Shown: positions 32,497 through 44,789, counted from the stretch's first letter. The stretch is DNA of 64,000 nt from Micrasema longulum (GCA_022494885.1 JAGVSM010003747.1:1-64000), one strand, 5' to 3'. Notes: a model not told the origin generated them from the letters alone. Numbers and translations: made by a program.

Positions 32497-35400
32497 CCTT
32501 CACACACTAAACTATTTTTCATTTTTGTTATTTTCTTCATTTGTAGCCTTTATCATACTTATTACTAATTTTTTTTTTGACCACATTCTTATTCTTCCCA
32601 CATAGTAAATTTGTTATTTTTTTTCAACTTGCAAAATACATAATGCATTTAGTATAAAACTAAAAATAACATAAAAGTTTTAATAAATGGGAGCGGAAAA
32701 TAAAAAAAATTTAGATGTAAAGAATAATCTGCAACCAATTTGGACTGTCGATTTTACCTAATTTTTTAAACTCATATTTCTGATTTAGTGAATTTGAACC
32801 CCAACATTGCAAATTAATATACAAATAAATTCGAAAGTGCCAATCAAGTCACTCTAAAATTTCTTACAAATACTTATTTTATTTTTTATATGGAAAATTA
32901 GAATTTACTATACCCACACAAATTAATAAATCTCGTACTGTATTATCATCTGACAAAACGTTGAATTGAGCAGTTATAAGGAAACATTATTTATTTATTT
33001 CATTTGGTTATAAGAGACAATATGTCTTAAGATTCAGAACACCTATTATGTAAATATTTTTCACAAATTACCAATACAAGTTAAAATAGAAATAAGAAAT
33101 GAGTAGGGTTTAAAAAGAAAAAAAAAGCATGTAAATTTATCATACATCCAATAGTGAATGCAATATCATAAATATGGCTAGCTTCAAGTATACAAATAAT
33201 TTTTATGAACTATCAAAACGTAGCGCATTTAACAGTTTACATATTATTTTTATTTAGGTACATTGTTCACACAGTCATCAACTATGCATGAGTTAGTTTA
33301 AGTTGATTCCTGAGACGGTATACGCTGCCATCTTTTATTGAAATTTCAATACAGTTGATTGATTTTTTTTCACTAGATCGTTTAGTCAACCAGACATTTG
33401 AAAACGACTCGAATATAACAAACAATAAACTAATGCATTGAACAATCAGTGATCAATGTATCAGAGTGCAATCCATAAATACTTTATGATAATACAAAAG
33501 GAGTTTACAATAATATGCCCTAGATTTTATGATCTCATAGAATGCATGCAATTAATAACACAGAATCAATTATGTGTGACTAAAGATATTTTTTATGGAG
33601 CATTTAACTTGGACTAAAAAACTATGTCAAACGAAGAACATTCCTGTATACTTAAATGTTTAAAAATTCACTATCTTCTAGATATTTGGACCAACCACCT
33701 GGATATTTTTACTAGAAATATTTCTTTAAAAAAGGTATTTCGTCCATCAAACAAAACAAAGTTATGCAAAAACATGAATTTGCTAATAACAGTTTAATTC
33801 AAAATTACTTGGCGCAATATTTGCAAGCCATATTGTCAGATTACTTATTTAGATTTACAATAAAAAAAACTGTTTACTTAATAGAAAAATACAATTACAT
33901 TATTAATACAAATTATAAAGGTAAATTACGATTTCTTTAGTTTGGTATTTTGATGAGACTTGATACTAATTAAAAGCATACAATAATGAGTCTGATTTCT
34001 TAAATTGTATCTTTTAAGTATTTTTTCTGTTTCTGGGTCTCCGTGAATTTAGGAATTTCATTTGTCTTACACCCAATAAAGAAATTTAAACCATTCAAGA
34101 ATCATAATTCTGTTTCAAATTTCCTAAATCCAATTATCCAATTGCAAATTATCAGGTACTTTCTTTTTTTTTCAAATGATACATGCATTGACTCCAATAC
34201 GGCACTGAAATGAGGTAGAAAATATAATCAGTCATTGGATCATGAATAAATGCAAGCCAAATTTAATCAAATTCAAAATGGAGTTACTTATAAGAAAAAA
34301 ATATATGTATTTTTAAATTTATTATACCGTATGGTATATTATTTATAAATATGTAAAAATTGTTAATAAATATTAACATTGCCATTTCCATATTACAATG
34401 AAAGATTTATGGTAAGGCAAAAAAATGGTGCATCTAATTCTCTGTTTAATTAAAAAATATTGGAATATTTCAGTTTAAATTCAATAAAGGGATCTTCCTA
34501 GTATTATTAATATAAGTACAATACGTTAGATGGTTTAATACACAAATATTAATGTGTTAGTGCATGTCGGTAAGCCAAGGAACCATACAATAATTGTTGC
34601 TTGTGTAAGCACGCACATTTCAATGATTTCTATAAAAACTTTTTTGGTACGCACACATATGCAAAATGTATTAAAGATTTGAATGGATTGTACGTGTGTA
34701 AAAATTTTGGCAGAGTATGGTGTCGACCCATTGAACATAAGTCAAAAACAGTACCACCGGGCCGCAATCAATCTTATTGCCTGACTAATACTAAAGACTG
34801 GCAACCCAAATCAAATGCCGAAAACTTGGATAATTTTATTACAAAATAAACCTAACACAATATGTTTGCTACAAAAGACTGTTAAGACATTGAAACTTAA
34901 GAGTACTTTCATTTGATTAAATATAAATATGAAGGACATCATTATTTATATTATAAAAAAATTGAGATTATTTTATATTTTTACTATGGCATGATTAGTG
35001 CTGATATAATTTGATGAAGAAATTTTAATCATTGTGTTGAGCAATTTGCTTGCGGATCAAATAGCAGGCATGTCAAAATCATATTCTGTCAAAGTAATAT
35101 TTTATGAACTAGTCAATAATTTAATAATTTATTGTTGGAGTGCATTATTCATACTGAATGTACTTTATGAAACACTTTGAATGTCTTATAAATTAAAAAA
35201 TATAAGATACACTTACTTATAAAAGTTCTATTATTTATTAGTCTAGATTGAAGCTAATAATTTTATTTTGCAACATATTTAAGGTGTAAATTTGAAATTA
35301 ATGTTTTGTAAAATAACTTATATAATATTTATTATTAATAAATTGTTTTAGAGAATGTACGAAATAGAAACATCGATATTTTCAGATATTTACAAGGAGT

Positions 35401-36818
35401 GGGCATGTTTACAAATCAAACACATAAAATCCAACTTAAGTAAAGTTAATTTTTTACCATATTAATTTAATAATACGCAAGGCATACTTATACATAACTT
35501 AAAGAAAAAAACACGATTCCCAGACCATTAAAATGATAATATTTGAAGGAGTTGAATACATACCTATTAGACAAATGTATTAAAAACCAAAGATATCATT
35601 TTTTAGAATACACATTTAACCATTTGGATACACTAAAAACATCAAACAACAAATAACACTAGCAATAATAGTTTTCAGTCTTAATATTCACCACTCCCGA
35701 GACAGTTACACACAAAATATTTATTGACATAAACACAAACCAGGCGGCCATATGCAATTTATGCCGCTGGTTTCTGAGTGTCGGTAAAACAGATCTCTGC
35801 GCACGCCGCTTAGCGGAGTAAAATAGAATCAATGCCCTTTGACAAAATGCGATTTTGCAATAAAATAACAGTAGGTAAGTACTTATCGCATACCTGCACG
35901 TATATACTGAGATATTATGTCCATAAAAGGAAATCCATAGATATACTTTTTTATCAAACATGTATGTGTTCTCTCAGTTCATAAAAAATCTATAGGAAAA
36001 CGTCATTTCCAATAAATAATAAAAAAGCTCAAACAAATTTTGCGCGTTGTAAGAATGCAAAACAAAATAAAATTAAGGTAATGTTAGACATAAATATTAT
36101 TAAACACGTTCATTTTATTCTAGCTCTTTTAAACGGTTGCATGTCTATTTTATGCCCGAACCCATCGCTCGCGACTTTCAAGCCGTTGTTTAATATTTAC
36201 TTTTTCAATAAAATACAATAAATAGTAATCCTATCATGTAAAGATATAAAGCATCTTTAACAAACAACGAAGAAAAGGAAATTAAATCGGTTATTTAAAG
36301 ATAAGTGGTTTCACGTTATCAAAGGTCTCCGATTTCATGCAAAAAAAGCGATTAGCTAATGAATGTTTATAAATTGAAAGTAATGGTTTTTGAAAGGGTT
36401 GAAAGTTTAATTAAATGTAAGATCAGTGTGAACGAAGATATTCTGAATCAGGTAGAAGAATTTGCGTATCTCTGGGAAGTACGTTTATCAGGCTTGGGGC
36501 CCCGGGCTTGCGTCCCACGCACCCGTATGGAAAAGATAGCTATGATGATAAACCACATCAAGGACTACCTGCTATTCCTAAATAATGATTTTAAAAATAG
36601 CCATGATTAATAATCGACGAATAGTCAGTGACTTAAACAAATGAAACAGAATAAGAGTTTCGAAATGAAATAGGTAATTTAAAAATGAAAAAAAGTTAAA
36701 TAATGAAAGCCTTTCAAGGAGTTAATAGACAAGATAGCACATTGTCAGCTCAATGTTTATTTATTCGTATGAGACCAACCTACCTAGGTCACATACGAAT
36801 GAAAAACCTTCTCATATA
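32497..36818. other. Long repeat-poor AT-rich stretch
   Basis: This is the longest interval in which I see no element shared with the rest of the window. It is very AT-rich with AATAAA motifs on both strands. The largest frames (34601-34849 plus, 82 codons; 35659-35961 minus, 100 codons; 36359-36610 plus, 83 codons) show no family resemblance. It could include a long 3' UTR or intron of a host gene, in line with the candidate exon at 31.5 kb, but nothing proves transcription. Confidence 0.35.
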
Positions 36819-36846
36819 AAAAAGTCGTGAAAAACGCGACTTTTTA
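36819..36846. repeat. 9-bp hairpin
   Basis: AAAAAGTCG and CGACTTTTT flank a short A-rich loop. About 50 bp upstream, ATTCGTATG and CATACGAAT form another 9-bp pair (about 36763-36802). Both lie just before the R1 copy. Confidence 0.6.
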
Positions 36847-36884
36847 ATATAGATGAAGAACATTTAAGAGAAGGTAATATAGAA

Positions 36885-37175
36885 GTCTAGGCATCTACAG
36901 GGCTTATGACCTGTCAATGGCTGGTTTAAGTGGCCACTTTACACCCTATGTAACAAAAATTTGGACAAACTCAAAATATTGTTGATAAATCCACCTGGTC
37001 CATGGAGAAGTATCGAAATTGAAAAAATAACATTTTCAGGCGTTGCCTAGTATGTAGGTAAAATAATTCAATTAGATGAATCTCACCCGCATAAATAAAG
37101 TTTTCAGCTTTTTAACTTCCCAAATATGAACAGATGAAAGAATTGAAGGAATATAGATGTTTACATATAAGGAAT
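36885..37175. repeat. R1 repeat, copy 5
   Basis: The left 70 bp are in minus orientation ('acagggcttatgacctgtc', 'ggctggtttaagtggccac'). From about 36955 the sequence switches to plus orientation ('atttggacaaactcaaaat', 'tttcaggcgttgcctagta'). The abrupt switch resembles the copies at 14466 and 53210. Confidence 0.7.
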
Positions 37176-38001
37176 ATGTTTCAAATATAAGAATATAATT
37201 TTAGTTTCTTGAAAAGGTTTATATTATTTACTTCAAGGGATTGTTATTTTTTTGTTTACTTAAAAAAAATACTTCTTTGTTTACCTACTTACTTCCAGGG
37301 AAAAATATGAAAATATAGTAATGGTTTATGCATTAATTCAATTGAAAAAACTGACCCGTAAGTCAACACGACAGATAATTAAACTTTTTTGTTATTCATT
37401 GCCCAAAACAAATTATTTTCAAAAGTGATTTATTTATCGTAGTTGTTCGAAATTTAACAAACTTTGTCTCCAGTTAGATATTTAAATACAAAATTTCGTG
37501 AATAAAAAAAAAAATATTCTCAAACACTCTAAAACAAACATTTATGTATGTACTTGTTAATAATGTTAATGACTAATTATTCTTGTAAGGATGGATTACC
37601 TAACCAAAAAAAATGTTTATGTTTTTATCGTAAGTAAATTTTGAATTGGTCAATTTTACTATAAAAATCCTTTTCCTCCACTCCTCCACATTTTTTCCTC
37701 ACCCCTTACCTTCTAACAGTGCCCTTTTATTATTTTATTAATCAATATTTTATGTTTTTTTCTTTATGGTGAATTAAATCATATTTGTGAAAAATTTTAA
37801 TGTTCAATTTTTAAATTTTATTATTCATATAACATTTGTTGCTTTTCTTTAAGAAAAAAATAAATAAAATAGAATCTAGTTTTAATTTGTAATGTGTGTT
37901 TTCATTTTGTCATTGGGTCCTATTATTGGTACGAGTATAAAAGCTGAATGAAAATATTGATGATCTTTTGTAAGTAGGTACTTCACATGCTAAAGGGTCC
38001 A
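37176..38001. other. AT-rich spacer
   Basis: Poly-A/T runs, no recognised gene or repeat. Confidence 0.4.
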
Positions 38002-38860
38002 GGGCCCCGATTACAATGGGAAGTTAACAAAGTTATCTTCAATTGTCTATAAAACAAAACCATTTTTTGTGTACGCATATGTATAAAAGGTAACTTATAA
38101 ATGAACATGTTTTAAAAATTAACTTAGGTTTATGAATATAAAATTTTTCGGAAAGATCATTCGATTTCATTTTATAGACAATACTTTCTTTTTTTTATTG
38201 ATTAAATAAGTATAAAATTTCAAGATAATTGGTACATACATAATTAATAATAACGTTTTTACTTCTCTAATAGAGTGAAAACTCGTGTTTAGAGAGGGAG
38301 TTTGAAGATAACTTTCCAACATAATGGGAAGTTAACAGATGTCAATTTAATAACAGCGATGTTTCTGTTTGAAAAATAAAATAATCTCTATTATTTATGT
38401 TCAAAGAACAACTTTGAAGTCAAACATTTTAATTAATGTCAGTAAATGTTAATATTTCACCACTTACCGTTCTTATTGTTCGGACATGGTGATGTTTTCA
38501 TCCCCTCTAACTCTGCATATAATGTATGTATTTTTTCGTAGTACCATGTATTATATATTACGGTGATGGTAAAGGTGTATTTTTGTATTTGCATATTGGT
38601 GTACTGAATGTCACGACAAAGAGACGGGTACATCTCGAAACCGGTAGACATAAAAAGTCGGTAAGTCCTTAAATACTTATATTTACTAAGATTAAATAAA
38701 TAATCATTTTATTTTTTTCCTCTAATATCTTCAATCACTGGTTACTGACCAAAAATATTTAATTTGTTATTAAAATCTGTACATTTTCATACTAATTTTT
38801 AATTTAATTTTAAAGACAGTTGAAGATAAGTCTGTTAACTTTCCATTGTAATCGCGGCCC
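38002..38860. mobile_element. MITE family M1, long copy with internal hammerhead element
   Basis: The left end is GGGCCCCGATTACAATGGGA and the right end, read inward, GGGCCGCGATTACAATGGAA. These are the best-preserved M1 termini in the window. The left part (38002-38350) and the right part (38800-38860) match M1 interior text. The middle contains a family C hammerhead-like motif (38608-38651) and surrounding sequence not found in other M1 copies, so a Penelope-type fragment appears to be nested in it. Confidence 0.7.
38608..38651 (+). ncRNA. Hammerhead-like motif, family C copy 2
   Basis: Stem I pairs ATGTC (38608-38612) with GACAT (38647-38651). Stem II is well formed: GAGA (38621-38624) with TCTC (38633-38636) around an 8-nt loop. 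Then follow GAAA (38637-38640), C, CG and GUA (38644-38646). The 5' core (38613-38619) reads ACGACAA, more degraded than in copy 1. Relative to copy 1 one stem I pair changed from G-C to A-U on both sides. Confidence 0.5.
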
Positions 38861-39637
38861 AGATACCTCGATAAAATCTCAATAGAACTTTGTACTGGTT
38901 GGGAAAATCCTCTAGAATTCATTTTTGCTGCACACACTGCAAAATAACAAACCCATTCACACGGTGGATTCAGAATAATATTGCAATGGTTTTGTATTTT
39001 TATGGAGGGCGGCAAAGGTCTTTTAGATTGTAGACAATGCACTAACTCTAATGGCTGTATTATACGAATCAGATAACTAACCAGATTTTGACGCTCGAAA
39101 ACTAAGCAAATATCTGTGTCCAGGCAGATTAAGAATACAGGTTCTTTGTGTGAAAGAGAACTGGTTGATCACCTTACCGTTATGTAACAGTTGATCGATA
39201 TAATATGCTGCATGTACTGTACTACGCAAATACTATGCAGACATCGGGAAGCCATCATTACCTTTCTAAGTATGAATGGAATCCAATAATAATCAGTTTT
39301 TTTAGAATCTACTCACGCGTATGCCAAATGCCAAGTGCAGTGCAGTAAATCAGAAATCGAACCAGTAAATGTTCAGTGAAAATATGCGACATTGACTATT
39401 AACCGCCCATAGTATTCACATTCAATGTTTGTATCAGATTTTAAGTCATTCATATTGATATTTTGATTCAAATAAAGTTTTTTTGGCCATAGTGAAGGAC
39501 GTGACCGGAACATTTAACCTAAGTTTGTTTCGCCTTCCCTATTCAGATATATTAGTTATATCCACTTAGAGAAGTCTAAAATCGTCAGAAGTTTGTCACA
39601 CAACAACAGAAAACGCGAGTTCAAAATTACATTTAAC
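38861..39637. other. Spacer without recognised features
   Basis: A minus frame at 38770-39042 overlaps the M1 right end and is not recognisable. No other feature seen. Confidence 0.4.
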
Positions 39638-39945
39638 GTCATACATGCCCTTCGGTTGTACCTGCTGTTGAAAGACATATGAGATTTTGGTATATCTTAT
39701 CATGCCATGTCTTTCTTTATCGTCCTCGTCTCACTTACCATTTATTCTCAGCATTGTACGTATGTTTTCGTCATCCATTTGTTCTCCATGATCATCATAG
39801 TGATCCCTTCTTAATCTCATCAATTTTAAAAATTAGATTTTTACTCTCACCTGATTTCATCATTCGTAACCCTTTTATACATTGATTTCCCGCAATTTCG
39901 CGAGATCGCATTTCGACGGTCATCCATAAGTGTTGGGACTTAAAC
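39638..39945 (-). pseudogene. RTE-like LINE C-terminus, decayed copy
   Basis: Aligned by eye with 16850-17240: the shared text includes 'gtcatacatgcccttcggtt', 'cctgatttcatcattcgta' and 'cataagtgttgggact'. Frames on both strands (39679-39885, 39795-39998) are shadows of it. Several deletions break the reading, and the copy lacks the C-terminal YPYGE segment and tail. Confidence 0.75.
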
Positions 39946-40373
39946 TCCATTGTGTATTGCCAGGGTGTCTGTTTTTCTGATCCGTGTAATAAGGTCATAA
40001 GGTAGGTGAATCGTCACCTACCCATATGCACAAAGCCCATTTCACAGTTTATGCACCGAATGTAGGTACTAAAAGTGAGAAAGGCGCAGTCTGCTACACA
40101 AAGAAGTGATAATTTTTGTACGAACATTGCGCACGTTATTGTATTCTCTAATCCTTTATGTGCTAACGAACTATTCCTTGAACCTAATTATTTGCACTAG
40201 ATTTAACTATGCTGCATTCTGCGAAGATTTCTCGCAGTATTATGCACCAGTGTGACCTATTTCGTTTATTTTTAGATTTTTTTTCGTAGGTTCTACGTCA
40301 ACACATGCTAATTATAAAGTCAAGACGATCACATGTGATATATTGATGTTTTCGGGTCCAGTAAGGTCAATTC

Positions 40374-40724
40374 TATGTTCTGCTAAAAATAGCCAGACGG
40401 CTTTCATATGAAAAAAATGTATTAATCACCTTCTGAAAAAGGCGTCGATCACGAAAACGGTATTTCTCAATTCGCAGAAAGCACTTGCAGTACTTAAAAA
40501 ATCTTACGGTACTTTAAAAATCATTAAAATTGGTCAAATACATTGTTAAATTTTTGTTTGTAATATTAAAAAAAAAACTAATGAATTCATTGTTTATCAT
40601 TTGTTAAAGTCAAAAACCTTCCAACTGTTGTGTAGATTTGATTATTCACTCTTTTTACAAAAGTGATATTATCTCAGTTTCACTTTTCTATGGCTGGCTG
40701 CTTTCTGCATAACTTCGTTCAATT
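40374..40724 (-). mobile_element. MITE family M2, copy 2 (one end missing)
   Basis: The right terminus (GCTGCTTTCTGCATAACTTC...TTCAATT, about 40693-40724) matches M2. Reading on the minus strand, the body follows copy 1 closely up to 'gccagacggctttcat' and then the other terminus is absent. Orientation is opposite to copies 1 and 3. Confidence 0.75.
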
Positions 40725-40796
40725 TTATCCATCGGCCAAGCGCAGAAGACGCAATTATTGTCGTATTCTACGGAGGCCCAGTTGTATACAATAAGG

Positions 40797-41185
40797 AAGT
40801 TCAGTGGTTTTTTTTGTTTTTTTATTTGTTTAAAGACTATTAAACAAAGCCAAAAAAAATCTTTCTCAATATTTACGTATCGTATTATCAGCGCTTCGAT
40901 TTTTTAAAGTTTTGCACTACTGAAATAACGCCGCGTGTGACGTCAGAGGTTCATTTCCGCTTATTCTCATACAATTCATTTCATTGGTTCATCCATGGGG
41001 CAAGCAAACCGGAAATCTTCCAAAGCCCTCATTTGATAGGTTGATTCATATGAACCAGTGACGTCATTCAAAGTAGTCCGTTTTTATTGAAATGTTTTTT
41101 TATTATTTTTTCGTACATTTTTAGGAAACTTTGCCGTACAGTTTAATGCTCCAATTTTTACCGCGCGCAAGAAAACATTTATTAA
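40797..41185 (+). repeat. R4 repeat, copy 2 (uninterrupted)
   Basis: Matches the R4 copy at 20098-20640 without the SINE. Shared blocks are 'gttcagtggtttttttt', 'acgtatcgtattatcagcg' (copy 1 diverged), 'gtgtgacgtcag', and 'gccgtacagtttaatgctcc' followed by 'aatttttaccgcg'. It also holds about 130 bp (40980-41110) absent from copy 1. Confidence 0.65.
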
Positions 41186-41797
41186 ATCCAATTACCCGTA
41201 GAGCTGAAGTCCTCATTAATGGTGACACGTATTCATATGTTCCATTTTTGTATGATTTCTTTATTTGCTTTCATTTGCTTATACCGCTGCCCTCTTACAG
41301 CTTCGGGATTCGACTCAAATAAGACAGAGGATAGTAATTTAAAGCTACGAAGTCGAATGGTTCTAAAGTCATTAATGTATTTGACTTGACCTTTTTTATT
41401 GATTAATCATTTTATGCACCTACCAAGCACGTGTATAATATTCTATAAGACTAGTAGCTGTACTGCCGCCGCAAACAAGAGGGCAGTTATTTGCAACAGT
41501 CATATTTTGAGATATTACACTATTTAGTATTCGTCCGAAATCCATATAAAACGAGGTCGAATTTTCTAGCATGTATGCATTTTTAATGTTTTATAAGTAT
41601 TTTCACATGATCCCATATTTCAGTATTAGTATTTCTGATTCCTATTTTAATATTGATTTGATTAAAGGAAAATAAATGTTTCCATGTTTTTGATCAATTC
41701 TCACTTAATCTGCATTTTAGACTTATTTGACGTAGTTACGATGATACCATTATATTATTGTTAATTAAATCGGCATTCACTTCGTAACAATTGATTA
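41186..41797. other. Spacer
   Basis: No recognised feature. Confidence 0.4.
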
Positions 41798-41931
41798 TAA
41801 ATTATTATGAAAATAAAACTTTGTTAGTAGTGTTACGGGAGGAGTGCTCTCCCGAAACTGTAGTAGTGTTCTTGTAAAATAATAAAAATTGTGTAACACT
41901 AATAACAAAGTTTTATTTTCATAATAATTTA
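41798..41931 (+). repeat. Fold-back with hammerhead 3'-half remnant (family E)
   Basis: Arms of 39 bp (41798-41836 and 41893-41931) differ at one position. Between them GGGAG (41837-41841) pairs with CTCCC (41849-41853), followed by GAAAC (41854-41858), a single-base loop and GUA (41860-41862). That is the stem II and 3' half of a hammerhead. The 7 nt before stem II do not match CUGANGA, so only half of the core is present. The fold-back geometry matches the loci at 19219 and 58704. Confidence 0.5.
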
Positions 41932-42465
41932 TATCATTATATTATTATGTAGCTTGTCTAGATTATTAACATTGTAATAGAACGTCAAAATTCTTATTAT
42001 AATTCATAACGATTATTATAAAACAAAAAAAAAATAGGTAGTACCTACATAAGTCTGTATTCTGATAACAAGTAATGAAACTATACGATTCGGTCATTTA
42101 AAAACATTTTTTTTTCAAAATCATCTCTAAAAAAAGGGAAATGAATAAACATTACGTCGATACAATTATTGTAAAGATATTTGTGTAATAGTAATGCACG
42201 TAAGTTTAGCCTAAATTTCTAAAGGCGTAATCTGCCAGTCAAAAAATAAGTATATTTTTTATCAATGAACCTTAAAAAATAATTACATTTATTTTAATTT
42301 TATTTATTTATTATTATCATTATATTACATACACAAAATTATAATTTATGTAAAGTTGCTTTGACTGTCTAACTAGGGTTATTTACCCCGTTCTAAGACA
42401 GTCAAAAAATATATAAAACAGTAATCAATATATAGAAATAGTTATGAAGATACAGGAAAAAGTAA
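41932..42465. other. AT-rich spacer, possible LINE tail
   Basis: 42285-42340 on the minus strand reads as repeated AAATAAA units, similar to the 3' tails at 44790 and 54095, but no coding LINE text is attached. Confidence 0.3.
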
Positions 42466-42660
42466 AAAACAATGTCAAAAATGGAGTAAAAACATGGTAA
42501 AAAATGTATCAAAAACATAGTAAAATTGTAGTAAAAACATAGTAAAAATGTAGTAAAAACATAATAAAAATGTAGTAAAAACATAGTTAAATTTAGTAAA
42601 AAAAATATGATAAAAACAAAGTAATAAATGCAGTGAAAACATAGTAAAAACCATTAAAAT
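42466..42660. repeat. 11/22-bp minisatellite
   Basis: Degenerate tandem array of AGTAAAAATGT and AGTAAAAACAT units alternating to make a 22-bp higher-order unit, best conserved at 42510-42600. The minus-strand frame across it (42402-42584) is a Phe/Tyr-rich artefact of the repeat. Confidence 0.8.
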
Positions 42661-43679
42661 ATATAAATATGTCTATAAAAATATTTTGAAACTCAGTAAA
42701 ATGCAAAATAAAAACAGAATACATAGTAAGAAACATATTTTAAGTCATAATAAAAAAAATGAATGTATGTTGTATAGCAAAAAGCATATTTAAAGAAAGA
42801 AAAAAAAAAAAAAAAAGCAAAATACCGAGTAGAAAGATAAAAAAAACAACATTTTAAAAAATAAAGTAAAAGATGTAATATTTTTTATTTTTTTTTAAAT
42901 GTCTTATATTTATAAACTCTATATTTTAAAGGCACGTTTGGAAAAAAACGATGTTTTACAATGGCTATATCGTATGATTTCCTTAGTTTCTATCAGACAG
43001 CAGCGTTAATAGAATAATAGTTTTTCCAAAACTTTACTTAACTGCCAGTAACTCTCAATGCTCTGAACAATTGTCCATGCAGTAAATTTACCCAGCGCTG
43101 AGCTATAGTAAAGTAATATCTACATTTATTGATAAATCAACAATATTATCAGACATCCTTTTGATATTGACGTAAGATTCACTTTTAATTCCAAAGGTTT
43201 CGGAGGTAAAATTATAGTTGGATGAAATGTTTGGCTTTGGGTATCTTCATTCACGTAGTTAGTGAATACCATTACCCATGGAGCGATTAGTGGTCATTTA
43301 AAACATTGGTAGTTTATAACAAGCCTGTAGGTGCGGTGTAAATCCTTTAGAGACCAAAATACAACCCCCTAAGTAGATTCTCCCTTGCCTTTGTTTATAT
43401 TTAAAGTTTAGTACAGCATGATAAATTTTAAGTAATTATTTACTATGAGAAATCATTAATTTTTTTTAATTCTATACCTGAAATCTGGGGGATTTTTTAA
43501 AATACTGCAATGTTTAATAGTAAAACCGTTTTATAATTATTTTATTTTACCGCGTGAATTATCGATTTTAGAATAAATTACCTATTTCTAAAAAAATATT
43601 TGCGTTCTTATGATTTACCCAAACATTTAATTTTGTAGGCCATTTTCAACGTGTAGCAAATAACTCAATATTAGAAAGT
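42661..43679. other. Spacer
   Basis: Includes a 17-A run (42799-42817) and otherwise unique AT-rich DNA. No gene recognised. Confidence 0.4.
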
Positions 43680-43755
43680 GGGAACCAAGTTGGGGTAGAG
43701 TGGGATTCCAAACACGGACCTTTGATCTGTGAGTTCGAGACACCAGCCACAGGAC
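43680..43755 (-). mobile_element. tRNA-like SINE fragment, family S2 copy 1
   Basis: Aligns with 57826-57900: 'ggtagagtgggattcca' against 'ggtagagtgggttcgag', then 'cggacct..gatc.gtgagt'. In this copy the B-box region is decayed, so the tRNA origin is inferred from the better copy. Frames 43627-43851 and 43671-43892 are artefacts. A few tens of bases on (43800-43832) there is a scrap of the RTE-like LINE C-terminus (reading IYPYGETA on the minus strand). Confidence 0.55.
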
Positions 43756-43920
43756 TTCAACCCGACCCGATTGCTTATTATAAAAAATAACAAACAAATC
43801 ATTACGCTGTTTCTCCGTAAGGGTAAATAAATAGAATAGAACCCCCAACACTCTCTATTTGTGCACATACCTCGCTTTTTATACATTTGCACATTTTCTC
43901 ATAAATGTACGGTGATTTTA

Positions 43921-44322
43921 GGGAAATATCACATACTACGAATACCGATAAAAATATATGAAGTGGATTTAGAATAATTAAATGTATTTTAAAAATCAGT
44001 ATGGATATTGTGGAGAAATGTAAAAACGAAATTAGATAAAAATACATACGTTGCTTAAAAACCGCAATGTGTTTGGCCTTGGTAGTTGTGACGTCAAGAT
44101 TCGTGATAATTTTCTTAACAATTTTCAACGGCCAGGAACAAATAAACATGAATCGTGACATATAAGGGGCATGGCTAATGTAATAACCGTAATTGTGGGA
44201 ATTCAAAATAAAAAAAATAAAAAAATTTTTGCTACTAATAATTAGCAATTTTTTTTTGTGCTGGACAGTATTTCATAGACCTTTATTACTTGAAAAATGT
44301 AAAAAAACAAAGTGATATTTCC
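43921..44322. mobile_element. MITE-like repeat R3, copy 1
   Basis: Starts GGGAAATATCAC and ends AGTGATATTTCC, short inverted termini. The interior is shared in order with 48914-49327: 'aatac.gataaaaatata', 'gatattgtggagaaatgt', 'gtttggcctt' and 'cagtatttcatagac'. TTA occurs on both flanks, which would suit a PIF/Harbinger-type 3-bp duplication, though one base is ambiguous. The 148-codon minus frame over it (43802-44248) has no recognisable content and is broken in copy 2. Confidence 0.65.
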
Positions 44323-44667
44323 TTATTCCAACTTTTTTTTCGCAACCGCCAACATTCGCATCGTTAATATTTTTGGCTATGTTTTTTCTGTCCATTCGCT
44401 CAAAAATTAATAAACTGTCCTTAATAATGAAGAAAGTAGTTTACATCGCAATAAGAAAAGTGTCATAATCTCGTGGTAGCATTTCAGATTTTAGGGAACG
44501 CAAACGCATTTTCATTTCATTCATTTAAATTATTAGCTTCCATCACATTTATTCATTGACCAACGGCTGATTGAATGCGTTTTAATGAATATTTTATTTA
44601 TTTTATTCGTTAATTTAGTGATAATAACGATGCGTTAATATTATTAAAGTAACGAATTAAGGGTCAC

Positions 44668-44706
44668 GCGTTTAGCTTACTACCCGGTCCGGGTTCGACT
44701 TCCGCC
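44668..44706 (+). mobile_element. tRNA-like B-box fragment
   Basis: GGGTTCGACTTCC (44690-44702) preceded by 'gtttagcttactacc' resembles the 3' half of a tRNA-derived SINE head. The A box is not convincing. It stands alone. Confidence 0.35.
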
Positions 44707-44789
44707 AAAGGTGTTACGAAACATTAACTGATTTTTAAAAAAAAACTAAATATTAGCATAAGACTGATCTTCTTACTCTGAAATTAGTG

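Noticed and set aside
34601..34849. Cys-containing 82-codon frame as a host gene
   Set aside because: No start context, splice signals or recognisable domain in very AT-rich DNA.
42402..42584. Phe/Tyr-rich membrane peptide
   Set aside because: It is the translation of an 11-bp minisatellite.
42466..42660. CRISPR-like array
   Set aside because: Contiguous degenerate 11-bp units without spacers, in an animal-type genome.
43802..44248. 148-codon minus-strand open frame
   Set aside because: Most of it lies inside MITE-like repeat R3, and the second R3 copy does not keep the frame.
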